Virus record (IMG/VR): IMGVR_UViG_3300032220_002269
Coordinates: 1-48,187 of that record
DNA length: 48,187 nucleotides
Reading direction: 5' to 3' (one strand)
Source: a virus
Position 1 is the stretch's first letter; every line of letters begins with the position of its first letter. Below the pieces are notes generated by a model. The model had not been told where the DNA came from. It did no database searches and saw only the letters and a program-made list of their open reading frames with translations. The position numbers and the translations under genes were made by a program. Below, one piece after another: positions 38,804 through 47,444 of the stretch.

Positions 38804-41800
38804 ATGCGGTCCATGGCAAACAACCTCGAAATCGGACTGCGGGTCCAGGCCGCACTGGACGAAGCGCGCAAAGAAGTCCGCGCGTTCACTGCCGAAGTCC
38901 AAGAGCTGGGTGCAGCCGGCAAAAAAGCTTCGTCAGAAATGTCGACCGTGCCGGCGCCCGCGTCTGGCTCGGCTCCGTCGGCTCCCGGCTCCGACCAGGC
39001 CGCTACAGCCAGGCAGGCGGCCACGGCCACTCAAGAGCAAGCCACAGCCACGGCCACGCTGTCAGCAGCCCAGAAGGAACAGGCCGAAGCCTCTGATCGC
39101 TCAGCCAAGTCCGAGCAGGAGCTGACCAAGCAGCGGGAATCCCAGGGGCAGCAAAGCAGGAAGAACGAGGAGCAGCAACAGCGCCAGGCTAAAGGCTCCG
39201 ACGAAGCCGCCAAGGCTACCGACCGTGAAAAGCTGGCCATTGACCGCCTGATTGCCAGCCTGGACCCCGCCGCCACTGAGGCCTTCCGCCTAGCGCAAGC
39301 TCAGAACGAACTGAATACTGCCCTGGCCCGTGGCCTCATCACACAGGACCAGCACACGCGCCTCATGGGCCTGGCTCAGCAGCGCTTTGCCGGCCTTGGT
39401 GTTTCTGCAGGGCAAACAGCAGCGGCAATGCGCATGCTGCCGGCGCAGATCACCGATATCACCACCAGCATCGCCAGCGGCATGCCCATCTGGCTTGTGG
39501 CGATCCAACAAGGTGGGCAGATCAAGGATTCGTTCGGTGGTGTGGCTCCTGCCTTCAACGCCATCACCTCGGCAATCTCCCCGGCCAAGGCGGCCGTCGG
39601 CGGTCTGGCCTTGGGTGTTGGAGCCTTGGCACTGCTGTTCCTCGAAGCCGAGAAAAAGGCCTATGCCTTCAATGTGGCTGTGCAGACCACCGGGAATGCG
39701 GCCGGCGCGACGCATGGGCGCATCGAAGCCCTGGCCGAGGCGGCCAACAAAGTCAGCGGCATCAGCAAGAGCGCAGCCGAGTCCGCGGCCGTGGCCATGG
39801 TGCAGTCCGGTCGCCTTGGCATCGACGTCATCGGCAACCTGACCAAGGCCATCAACGGCTATGCGACCGCCACCGGGCAGTCCACCGATGCGGCGGCCAG
39901 CTCCCTTGCCAAGCTGTTTGCGGAGCCTGCCAAGGCCGCCAAGCAGCTGGATGATCAGTTCAACTTCCTCTCGGCAACGCAGCGCCGGCACATCGCCGAC
40001 CTGGTCGAGCAAGGCCGGGTCGAGGAAGCCCAGCTGGAGCTGAGCCGGCAGACCGCCGACCACTTCGGCCGCGTGGTGCCGGAAAACCTCGGCTATCTGA
40101 TGAAGGCCCTGAACACTGCGGCCGAGGTGGCCCGTAAATTCTGGGGCGCAATCATGAACACGGGCAAGCAGCAGACTCCAGAGGACTTGATCAATGAACA
40201 GGAGGCCCGCGTCACTCAGCTAGCAGCAGACCTCAAGCGTCGCGGGAGCAATTTGGCGGGCAATCAGCAGATGCCAGCAATGCTCGTCGCAGAGATGAAC
40301 AAGCTCAGCGATATGTACCGAGAAAGAGATGCTAAAGACAAGGCTGCTGATGATGAGGCTGCAAAACAATCTAAGGATCGCGAGGTCAAAGCGATCCATG
40401 AAAAATATGCTGCGGCCATAAAGGCTACAGAGACCGAAGAAAAAAGGCTGGCAGAGAGCAAGAAGCTCTGGCAAAGCTGGCGTGACAAAGGTGCTATCAC
40501 TCAAGATGAGCTGGACACACTGATCAAGCAGGCTGACGACAAGGCAGCGAAGAAGACACGCACGACGAAGGCCAACACGCCTGAGCAGGAGGCTATCCAG
40601 CAGATCCGCTCAAATCTGCGCACCCTGCAAGCCTCAATCAAGAGCAGTGATGCCTTCCTGGTCAACCAGCTGGAAGAAGGCCGTGTCAACATTGAGGAGG
40701 CCTACCAAAAGCGCCTGGCTGGCATCAATGAAGACTACGAGGCCCAGCGTGAGGCTCTAGAAAAAGAGCTGAATGCCAAGGGCACGACAAAGACTCGGGC
40801 TGTGGAGCTGAAGGCATCGCTCAAGGTCTTGGAGCAATCGAAGGCAGATTCCACGCGCGAGTTGGACAAATGGCGGCGCTCTGAAGAGTTGAAGCTGGCA
40901 AACCTCGTCGTGAGACTGCGTGTAGATACAGCTGCATTGACTGGGCAGTTTGACCGTGAGGCCATCCGAAAGCAGTTGGAGCTGCAATATGCGGAGGAGC
41001 TGCGCGCCGCTGGCCGCCAGTCGAATCCTGCGGATGCCGAAAAGTCTCGCCAGCAGGTCCAATTATTGATAGAGGCTGGTGCTGCTCAGGCCGAATTCAA
41101 CAATAAGCTGGCAGAGGCGCAGCGCCTTCAGAGCCAGCTCGGCGTCATCGAGCAGGCCGTGCAGACCCAAGCCACACAGGGCACGATCAGCCAGATCGAG
41201 GCCGAAGCACGCATCAGACAGGCCCGCGCATCCCAGGTGCCGTTGCTGCAAGCCATCGTCCAGGAGCTTGAGCGGGTGCGCGACAGCCTGCCGCCAGAGG
41301 CTCAGGTCGCCATAGACAACATGAGCACCAGCATCGGCCAGCTCAAAAATGAAGTGGCCGGCGCTACGCCTGTGGTCGTCAACCTTGGAACGCGCCTGCG
41401 CAATACCGTCATCGACGGCGTGGCGGATGCAGCGGCCAATGCCGTGACTAATTTCAAGAGCCTGAGTGAGGTCGCTAGCGCGACCCTGCGCCAGATTGCC
41501 GGTGACATCGTGCGCAGTGACATCAAGCGGTTGCTGACCAATATGTTTACGCCTGATGTGAGCGGCGGCGGTACTGTCATCGGCGGTATTTTCGGAAGCA
41601 TCGGCAAGATTTTCGGGTTCGCCGAGGGCGGGTCTCCCTCATCGGGCGGCGGCCGCATCGTGGGCCCTGGCACGGGCACCAGCGACAGCATTGCCGCTCT
41701 GGTCGACGGCAAACGTCCCATTGCCGTCAGCAATAACGAGTTCATCCAGCCCGAAAAGGCGGTGAATCACTACGGCCTGCCGTTCATGGAAGCAGTGCGT

Positions 41801-42088
41801 ACTCTGCGCCTGCCAAAGCCTCGCTTCGCTCTGGGCGGTCTGATATCAGCCAGCCAGCGCGTGAGCTTCGCCACAGGGGGCTCTGTATCGTCCGCCGGCG
41901 GTGCCATGCCTGGCCAGACTCAGCCTGTGGAGGTCCGCTTCAACAACCAGGGCACTCCCAAACAGCAGGTCGGCCAGCCAATAACCAAACAGGAATTGGG
42001 CCGCCTGGTCGTAGAAATCATGATCGCAGATGCAAGCAATGGCGGGAAAGCCTCAAGCGCAATCAACGCGGCAGGGAGGCGCAACTGA
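38804..42088 (+). CDS. Tape measure protein
   Basis: A 1094-residue tape measure of the lambda-gpH-like type. An Ala/Glu/Lys coiled coil occupies about residues 15-150. The conserved TMP core lies about 220-420, with a hydrophobic segment (AAVGGLALGVGALALLFLEA) and KVSGISKSAAESAAVAMVQS. A second long charged helical region lies about 470-850. The C-terminal motif FAEGGSPSSGGGRIVGPGTG then VDGKRPIAVSNNEFIQPEKA is common to this family. It sets tail length: about 0.15 nm per residue would suggest a tail near 160 nm, a general rule only. Two ATGs (38804, 38813) are possible starts. Confidence 0.92.
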   Translation: MRSMANNLEIGLRVQAALDEARKEVRAFTAEVQELGAAGKKASSEMSTVPAPASGSAPSAPGSDQAATARQAATATQEQATATATLSAAQKEQAEASDRSAKSEQELTKQRESQGQQSRKNEEQQQRQAKGSDEAAKATDREKLAIDRLIASLDPAATEAFRLAQAQNELNTALARGLITQDQHTRLMGLAQQRFAGLGVSAGQTAAAMRMLPAQITDITTSIASGMPIWLVAIQQGGQIKDSFGGVAPAFNAITSAISPAKAAVGGLALGVGALALLFLEAEKKAYAFNVAVQTTGNAAGATHGRIEALAEAANKVSGISKSAAESAAVAMVQSGRLGIDVIGNLTKAINGYATATGQSTDAAASSLAKLFAEPAKAAKQLDDQFNFLSATQRRHIADLVEQGRVEEAQLELSRQTADHFGRVVPENLGYLMKALNTAAEVARKFWGAIMNTGKQQTPEDLINEQEARVTQLAADLKRRGSNLAGNQQMPAMLVAEMNKLSDMYRERDAKDKAADDEAAKQSKDREVKAIHEKYAAAIKATETEEKRLAESKKLWQSWRDKGAITQDELDTLIKQADDKAAKKTRTTKANTPEQEAIQQIRSNLRTLQASIKSSDAFLVNQLEEGRVNIEEAYQKRLAGINEDYEAQREALEKELNAKGTTKTRAVELKASLKVLEQSKADSTRELDKWRRSEELKLANLVVRLRVDTAALTGQFDREAIRKQLELQYAEELRAAGRQSNPADAEKSRQQVQLLIEAGAAQAEFNNKLAEAQRLQSQLGVIEQAVQTQATQGTISQIEAEARIRQARASQVPLLQAIVQELERVRDSLPPEAQVAIDNMSTSIGQLKNEVAGATPVVVNLGTRLRNTVIDGVADAAANAVTNFKSLSEVASATLRQIAGDIVRSDIKRLLTNMFTPDVSGGGTVIGGIFGSIGKIFGFAEGGSPSSGGGRIVGPGTGTSDSIAALVDGKRPIAVSNNEFIQPEKAVNHYGLPFMEAVRTLRLPKPRFALGGLISASQRVSFATGGSVSSAGGAMPGQTQPVEVRFNNQGTPKQQVGQPITKQELGRLVVEIMIADASNGGKASSAINAAGRRN

Positions 42089-42462
42089 TGGCATACACCC
42101 GATTCCCCGATTACGCCCAGCTCGTATTCGAGACTGATTACACCCTGCGCCCCATGGGTGGTGTGGAGCGCACAGAGATGGAGGACGGCTTTATCGAGCA
42201 GGCTCCTGTGCAGTCTCTGGCCCGCTATGAGGTGCCGCTGACCTACCGCCTGGATAGCCTGGCGCACAAGCAGCAGTTCGAGGTCTGGCGCAAGACCGAA
42301 CTGGCCCTGGGCGCCAGGTTCTTCGCCTGGCCAGATGTCGAAGACCCCAGCGGCGCCACACTGCGCCGGGCCCGGATCGTGGGTGGTGCGGTCGATTACA
42401 AGGCGATCACCGACCGCCTGGACGAGTTCATGGTCTCTTTCACCCTGGAGTACTGGGCATGA
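42088..42462 (+). CDS. Minor tail protein
   Basis: A 124-residue protein (MAYTRFPDYAQLVFETDYTL...) with beta-strand pattern YEVPLTYRLDSLAHKQQFEV (about 49-68) and a terminal MVSFTLEYWA. In siphoviral Mu-like phages this position after the tape measure is taken by distal-tail-like minor proteins (lambda gpM-like role). The start overlaps the tape-measure stop by 1 base and the stop overlaps the next start by 4. The family match is moderate. Confidence 0.7.
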   Translation: MAYTRFPDYAQLVFETDYTLRPMGGVERTEMEDGFIEQAPVQSLARYEVPLTYRLDSLAHKQQFEVWRKTELALGARFFAWPDVEDPSGATLRRARIVGGAVDYKAITDRLDEFMVSFTLEYWA

Positions 42463-42935
42463 GCACGCGCAAGTCTTCCCGATACCGCCGTGCTGCCCAG
42501 CAACTGGCCCCAGCCGAGCGACCCCTGGTGCTGCTGGAGCTGGCCCATGCGCTGCTGCCCGAGCCCATGCGATTCGTCAATGACAACCAGGACGTGGTCT
42601 CTCGCACTCATCTATACGTGGCCACGACTTTCGAGTTCACCTGGCCAGACGACCAGGAAGGCCGCACGCCGGCAGCGGCACTGAGCATCGGCAACGTATC
42701 TGGCGGTGTGGGCGTCTTCTTCGAGCGCACCCATGGCGGCCGTGGTGCCGTCATCACGGCTCTGCAGATCATGCGCAGCGCCCCCGATTTCATCGAAGAC
42801 GAGCTGACGCTGGATCTGCGCAACGTCGAAGTCACCACCAAGGCCGTGACTGGACAGCTCGGCTATGACGACATCCTTAACAAAGCGGCCGTGGCGTACA
42901 CCTACCGGCCAGAAACCGCTCCGGGGCTTTTCTGA
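42459..42935 (+). CDS. DUF1833-type tail tip protein
   Basis: The 158-residue protein follows the DUF1833 pattern: LVLLELAHALLPEPMRFVND near 24-43 (usually LLEITHP...RVVND), FEFTWPDDQEGRTPAAALSI near 58-78, and MRSAPDFIEDELTLDLRNVE near 108-127. These proteins sit at the tail tip in place of lambda gpL. Junctions with both neighbours overlap, so the tail-tip genes are coupled. Confidence 0.78.
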   Translation: MSTRKSSRYRRAAQQLAPAERPLVLLELAHALLPEPMRFVNDNQDVVSRTHLYVATTFEFTWPDDQEGRTPAAALSIGNVSGGVGVFFERTHGGRGAVITALQIMRSAPDFIEDELTLDLRNVEVTTKAVTGQLGYDDILNKAAVAYTYRPETAPGLF

Positions 42936-43312
42936 TGCACTGGTCTGACTCTTATATAGACATCCCGCACGACGTGCTGGACTGCGCGCAACTGGTCGAA
43001 CGTGCTTTGCATGAGCAGTTCGGCCGCATAGACATCCACTTCCCGAGGCGCCAGGCAGACGACCTGGCCCACCGCTCGGCCTTGATCACGGCCAACCAGG
43101 CTGATTTCGCCAAGCGGATCGAGGAGCCCGTCGATGGATGTGGCGTGCTGATGCTGGCACGCGGCCGCCAGGCCCACATCGGGCTGTATTGCTTGATTCA
43201 GGGCGTGCCCTATGTGCTGCACAGCGATGCGCTGTTCGGGTCGAGCATGCGCCAGCCCCTGGCACGCTTGCCTCGGTGCTACCGTGTGGAGGGCTTTTAC
43301 CAATGGCTCTGA
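42935..43312 (+). CDS. NlpC/P60-like tail assembly peptidase
   Basis: A 125-residue protein with the NlpC/P60 papain-like pattern: DCAQLVERALHEQFG with the nucleophile Cys near residue 17, AHIGLYC with the His near 87 and VLHSDALFGSSM as the third site. It is shorter than lambda gpK and lacks its JAB domain. Such proteins at the tail tip cut cell-wall peptides or help tip assembly. The stop overlaps the next gene by 10 bp. Confidence 0.8.
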   Translation: MHWSDSYIDIPHDVLDCAQLVERALHEQFGRIDIHFPRRQADDLAHRSALITANQADFAKRIEEPVDGCGVLMLARGRQAHIGLYCLIQGVPYVLHSDALFGSSMRQPLARLPRCYRVEGFYQWL

Positions 43313-44166
43313 TGCCCACACTCTCAGTCATCTGGTGTCCAAACCCGTTGCGCCCAGCCAGTGACCGGAAGGTACTGCCCATTGCCCTGGCCGGTACCGA
43401 AACTCTGCAGGGCATCATCCAGCGTCTGGGCCTGGCTGAAACACCCCTAGCCGTCATGTTCAATGGCCTGCCCGTGGCGGCCGAGGATTGGGCCGCGACG
43501 CCCGTGACCGTATCTGACCTGATCGTCATCCACCAGGTAGCCAAGGGTATCGTCGAGGGCAGCACAGTCGCAGCCAAGCTGGTTATGTATGGCGAGATTG
43601 GCTGGACTGCTGCCTTCGCTCTGGGAACTGTGGCCGCGTTTGCTGCCAATGCCGTGATCGCCTTCGCCATTTCCGCCTTGGCCGGCAGCTTGTCCGCCCG
43701 GAGCGCTGCCTCTGCCCAGGGCGATGATGCGCCCACGGCGTACAGCATTGAGGGCGGCTCCAACTCGGCCCGCAACTATGAGCCGCTGCAACTGGTACTG
43801 GGCGAACACCGTGTATTCCCAGACTACGCTGGCCGTCCGTTTGGCGAATTCGTCCCGGACCCTAGCACGGCCACCGAGGTGATCAACAACACCCCGGTCT
43901 ATGAAACCCGTACCCATCCACCATTCGGCTTCGAGGGCACAGAAGTCATTGCTCCATGGGTGCTCATTCGTACAGATGTCTGGGAAAGCGGAACGATTGA
44001 GTACTACGGAGACCAGGCCAGCCGCACCTATACCAGCAGCAGCGGCGGAACGGTCACCCAGCCGCATACCTTTGTGATTAGCCACCAAGGGCTGTTCGAC
44101 TCGGTGACGACCTATGAGGACTACCTGGTGCAGATCACCCCACCAGAAAGTGGTGGAGGAGACTGA
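43303..44166 (+). CDS. Tail tip assembly protein with membrane-like hairpin (gpI-like)
   Basis: A 287-residue protein. The N-terminal 70 residues have a ubiquitin-like or gpI-like pattern (IWCPNPLRPASDRKVLPIAL). Residues 95-135 are strongly hydrophobic (WTAAFALGTVAAFAANAVIA, then FAISALAGSLSA), as in lambda gpI/gpJ-type tip proteins with a membrane-penetrating hairpin. A beta-rich region follows (NYEPLQLVLGEHRVFPDYAG), which resembles the start of gpJ. The start at 43303 lies inside the preceding stop region. The gpJ-like function seems split between this gene and the next. Confidence 0.72.
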   Translation: MALMPTLSVIWCPNPLRPASDRKVLPIALAGTETLQGIIQRLGLAETPLAVMFNGLPVAAEDWAATPVTVSDLIVIHQVAKGIVEGSTVAAKLVMYGEIGWTAAFALGTVAAFAANAVIAFAISALAGSLSARSAASAQGDDAPTAYSIEGGSNSARNYEPLQLVLGEHRVFPDYAGRPFGEFVPDPSTATEVINNTPVYETRTHPPFGFEGTEVIAPWVLIRTDVWESGTIEYYGDQASRTYTSSSGGTVTQPHTFVISHQGLFDSVTTYEDYLVQITPPESGGGD

Positions 44167-44167
44167 T

Positions 44168-46420
44168 ATGGCCTGGAATCCTTTGGGCACGCCGCTGCCA
44201 GTCCTGGTGCGCTACGGCTACACCATCATCTACAACACGGAGCGCGTCACGAGCGTCTTCAATTATGGGTTTGGCGACCTGGCCATCAGCGACGAACGCA
44301 TCGGTGCCAACGCTGTCAGCCAGTACAACGCCATCGAGCTGCACAGCAGTGCAACTCCGCCTGGCCAGGCCGACCGCACAGTGCTGCGTGGTTACGCAAG
44401 CGCTGGCTGGCCGACGGATATCTACCCTGGCAACGTGCAGACCGTCGATGGCGGCGCCCTGGAACAGCGGGCAAATGTCGAGAATGACGGCTGGATAGAA
44501 CGCCGAGGCTCTGTCGCCGGCAGATTCATACAGATGGATATTTCGGGTCGTCTGCTGCGGCAAGCAAGCGGCGGCTTCGAGAATCTGACCTGTCAGGTGG
44601 TGGCTGAGTATCAACTGCCAGGATCGAACGCCTGGCAACCGATGCCGTTTTCTCCCATGACTCTCAGCAATGGCAGCACCCGGCCGCTGCGTGAGACGTT
44701 TTCGGCCATGCTCCCCCAGGCTGCGGCCAAGTTCCGCGTGCGACGTGTCACCCCTGAGTACACCGATGCAAATAATGTGGCCGAGATCGAATGGACACGC
44801 CTCAAGGTCTTCCGCGATACCGATGCTCTCTACCCAGCGCAGTTGCGCCGGGGGATGATGGTCAAGGCGACAGGCCAGCTCAATGGCCGAATCGACCGCT
44901 ACTCGGCCCTGCTGCGCCATAAATGCTGGGTCTGGAATTCGTCGGCTCCCTGGGACGGCTCCATGCCGGCAGTAGGTGCCGGCGCCTGGCAGTGGACATA
45001 CAGCACGAATCCTGCCTGGCTGTTCCTCTACTTCTCGCGCGGCGGCTTCCTCAATTCCTATGCCGCGCCGGCCCACCTGGGCCAGGCTGGCTGGTTGGAT
45101 GAGCCATCAGCCAGCAATGGCGAGCGCCTCTTTGGCGCCGGCCTGCCCAATGCCCGCATCGACTACGGCACGTTGGTTGCCTGGGGGCAGTACTGCGCTG
45201 CAGCTCAGCTGACCTGCCGCATGCTGCTGAGCGGCGCGCGCAGTGCAGGCACCGTGCTCGATGACATCGCTGCAGCGGGCCGGGCCCGGAAAACCTGGGC
45301 GCCTGGCAAGCTGTCGGTTTGGTGGGAAAGAGATGGCCAGCCCTGGGTGGCGGCCTTCGGTGCGAGCAACATCATCGCGGGCACGTTCAAGATCGCCTAC
45401 ATCACGGACGACACGGTCGACGAGTTCGGGCTCTCATACAGCCAGTCCGATAACGACTATGAGGCTGACACCGTCTATGCCAAGGTGCCAGGCGTCACCC
45501 TGCCGGTCAATCAGCAGGTCAACCAGGCCACCTACAGCATGCCAAAGGCCCAGGCCCAGCGCCTGGTCAACCTGCTGGCTGCCTCGAAGTACTACCACCG
45601 CCGCACGATCACATGGGAGAGTTCCATCATGGGGCTGACCGTGGCAACGGGCGACATCATCCAGTTGGGCCACGATCTGACCCGCTGGGCCTTCAGCGGT
45701 CGCCTGATCGGGTTGGGCCTGACAGGCACCCGCGTGGCCTGGGTGGATTTGTCGGCCGAAGTGGAGCTGCCAGACGGTAATGACTTCTATCTGATGGTCA
45801 CACCGCCAGGCGGAGACCCATTCAGCGTGCGCTGCGCCAAGCCTGTCGGCCGCTCACGCCGGCTGACCCTGGTGGACAACTGGCCCGCCTCGGCAGCGCC
45901 AGGCTGGCTAGACGCCGGCACGCCTAATCCACAAACGTCTGCAGAGTGGGAGGACACTGCTCCCGAGGACTGGACATTCCTGGGAGGTCCGCAGCAGACG
46001 CCCGGTAAGCGCGTGCGCATCATCAGCATGGAGCCCAGCAGCTCCAGGCGTGTGCGCATGACGGTCCGTGATGAATATGAGCAGTACTACCCGCTGGAGT
46101 GGGGCCTGGGTGTTGTGCCCGAGGTGGCCAGCGGCGAGCGTCGCGTGGCCAGGGCCTTCAATCTGTCGGCTGCACCACTGCCCGATGGCGGGACACGCCT
46201 AGCCTGGGAGTTGGAAGCGGCCCATGGTGCCGATGTCCGCGTCTCAGTGAACAGCGGGCCCAGCCAGCAAGTCCCCGTCGCTGGCCACATCACCGTCCTC
46301 GGCCGTGAGCTGCTGCTGCCACCGTATCCAGCCGGCACCCGCCTGGCGGTTTCTCTGCTGCCGGTGACGGCCGGGGCGCCGGTAGGCGTCGAGGGAGACG
46401 CCCTGAATATCAATCTATGA
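44168..46420 (+). CDS. Tail tip / host-specificity protein (gpJ-like C-terminal part)
   Basis: A 750-residue beta-rich protein that continues the tip module. The start (MAWNPLGTPLPVLVRYGYTI) follows the previous stop after 1 bp. Middle regions have the hub-domain pattern of gpJ (WQYCAAAQLTC-like AWGQYCAAAQLTCRMLLSGA, near 330-350; KVPGVTLPVNQQVNQATYSM near 455). The end contains fibronectin-type strands (VARAFNLSAAPLPDGGTRLA). It should form the central tip that contacts the receptor. The stop overlaps the stop of the oppositely oriented DUF2971 gene by 6 bp. Confidence 0.8.
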   Translation: MAWNPLGTPLPVLVRYGYTIIYNTERVTSVFNYGFGDLAISDERIGANAVSQYNAIELHSSATPPGQADRTVLRGYASAGWPTDIYPGNVQTVDGGALEQRANVENDGWIERRGSVAGRFIQMDISGRLLRQASGGFENLTCQVVAEYQLPGSNAWQPMPFSPMTLSNGSTRPLRETFSAMLPQAAAKFRVRRVTPEYTDANNVAEIEWTRLKVFRDTDALYPAQLRRGMMVKATGQLNGRIDRYSALLRHKCWVWNSSAPWDGSMPAVGAGAWQWTYSTNPAWLFLYFSRGGFLNSYAAPAHLGQAGWLDEPSASNGERLFGAGLPNARIDYGTLVAWGQYCAAAQLTCRMLLSGARSAGTVLDDIAAAGRARKTWAPGKLSVWWERDGQPWVAAFGASNIIAGTFKIAYITDDTVDEFGLSYSQSDNDYEADTVYAKVPGVTLPVNQQVNQATYSMPKAQAQRLVNLLAASKYYHRRTITWESSIMGLTVATGDIIQLGHDLTRWAFSGRLIGLGLTGTRVAWVDLSAEVELPDGNDFYLMVTPPGGDPFSVRCAKPVGRSRRLTLVDNWPASAAPGWLDAGTPNPQTSAEWEDTAPEDWTFLGGPQQTPGKRVRIISMEPSSSRRVRMTVRDEYEQYYPLEWGLGVVPEVASGERRVARAFNLSAAPLPDGGTRLAWELEAAHGADVRVSVNSGPSQQVPVAGHITVLGRELLLPPYPAGTRLAVSLLPVTAGAPVGVEGDALNINL

Positions 46421-47281
46421 GTGCTTTTTCCAAGGGTTTCTATCAAGGACAGAACCGGAGAGAGGAACACGTAGCCCCTCTCTGTCCAGCATAGACCTGA
46501 CTAGGTGGAGGAGCCACGGCTTCGAGTCTGGAGATAGGCGGACACCCGTAATCAAGGTTGGCAGGTCTATGTCAATCAGACTGCCGAATGACTCTCTGCG
46601 TTCAGTGAACACACTGGCGGGCTTCCAAACGATGGCACGAACTTCTTTCTCAAACTCATAGGCATGCATCTTGTGCAGAACTGAGGCAAATGACGAACCT
46701 GTCTGAAAGGGGTCAATCTCATGATTGATGTAGTGCACTTTGGCAATGTGACACTTCATATCGTCAGCCAAGCGCAGAGCGCGTTTCAGTCGCCCCACAG
46801 TAGAGGTGATGCAAACAGCTTCGTTCGTGCGACCGTAGATCCTCCACATGGCTAGGCTTTCATCGACACTCTCATGCCAGCAAGCAACATCTATCCAGTC
46901 ACGAAGCTTGTGGAGAACTCCCTCGTAGCCAAGCGCTGGGGCTTTGTCTGTGTAGTCCCCAAACGGAGTCTCAAACGTCAAGGGCTTTTCCAGGTCCGCT
47001 TTGCGCGCCTTAGCCTCTAATGATTCAACAGTTTGCTTGGAGGACTTCCCAATGGTCCCTGGCCACAAAGAGTTAACCGCATAGTCAAGAAGCGCTGGGG
47101 TGTTGGAGTTGACTAGTGCATCAATTAAGGTTGCTGCACCCTCACTTTTGTCCTCGAATTGACTAACTGTGTTGAAGAACAGCTTCTTAGATAGCAACGT
47201 TGAGGCAAATGCCGCGAAGCTCATGTAGCGGCTGATCACCGCGTCATCATCCAAACCGTGCGAGATATCTATCGGTCCCAT
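46415..47281 (-). CDS. DUF2971 protein, end-of-phage accessory gene
   Basis: A 288-residue DUF2971 protein. Landmarks: ISRYMSFAAFASTLLSKKLF near 16-35 (the Y-x-S-F ... L-F start), DVACWHESVDESLAMWRIYG near 131-150, VCITSTVGRLKRAL near 156-169 and the YEFEKEVRAIVW strand near 211-222. The function is unknown; the family is frequent in mobile elements and phage accessory loci. It is the only leftward gene in the right arm, its base composition is visibly less GC-rich than the tail genes beside it, and it lies 139 bp from the right end, a usual spot for acquired morons. It is probably expressed in the lysogen from its own promoter. Confidence 0.8.
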   Translation of the reverse strand: MGPIDISHGLDDDAVISRYMSFAAFASTLLSKKLFFNTVSQFEDKSEGAATLIDALVNSNTPALLDYAVNSLWPGTIGKSSKQTVESLEAKARKADLEKPLTFETPFGDYTDKAPALGYEGVLHKLRDWIDVACWHESVDESLAMWRIYGRTNEAVCITSTVGRLKRALRLADDMKCHIAKVHYINHEIDPFQTGSSFASVLHKMHAYEFEKEVRAIVWKPASVFTERRESFGSLIDIDLPTLITGVRLSPDSKPWLLHLVRSMLDREGLRVPLSGSVLDRNPWKKHS

Positions 47282-47352
47282 TTCATCAGTGCAGAAGTTG
47301 TTTTGCCCATCCTAAGCTGGAACTACTGACTGTGATTCTGTAATTCTCTTTC

Positions 47353-47420
47353 CTGTGGCGAAATTGAATCTTCTCGCATTTATCTCATCTACGCGGCTGG
47401 ATTTATCGCGCCGCGCTTCA
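47353..47420. repeat. Right end of prophage: transposase-binding-type repeats
   Basis: Read inward from 47420: the terminus TGAA, then GCGATAAA (47402-47409) at offset 11, GAGATAAA (47379-47386) at offset 34 and TTTCGCCACAG (47353-47363) at offset 57. The three are exactly 23 bp apart. The first two offsets equal those at the left end. Confidence 0.8.
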
Positions 47421-47426
47421 CTATTG
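47421..47426. repeat. Right target-site duplication (CTATTG)
   Basis: Copy of 10131-10136, directly after the phage terminus TTCA. Confidence 0.9.
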
Positions 47427-47444
47427 CTTCCATCGGAGTATTGA
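47427..47444 (+). pseudogene. Severed last codons of the interrupted island gene
   Basis: CTT CCA TCG GAG TAT TGA encodes LPSEY and stop. With the left flank this restores the end TTLLLPSEY of the gene beginning at 9783. The stop overlaps the next start, showing that the two host genes were translationally coupled before the phage came in. Confidence 0.85.

Larger units (their letters stand above)
10137..47420. mobile_element. Complete Mu-like transposable prophage with lambda-like tail genes
   Basis: The 37,284-bp element starts TGAA and ends TTCA. It is flanked by the 6-bp duplication CTATTG and carries matching transposase-type repeats 11 and 34 bp inside each end. It encodes MuA-like and MuB-like transposition proteins, repressor, GemA, a Mor-like activator, Mu-type terminase, portal and head proteins, and a full siphovirus tail module. 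No module appears missing or frameshifted, so it may be inducible. The best general relatives are BcepMu for the transposition genes and siphoviral transposable phages such as D3112 or B3 for tail type (from memory). Removing it restores the host gene exactly. Confidence 0.95.

Noticed and set aside
10132-47425. A 5-bp target duplication as in Mu
   Set aside because: Five bases give TATTG on the left and CTATT on the right, which do not match; only the 6-bp reading CTATTG matches and restores the host frame.
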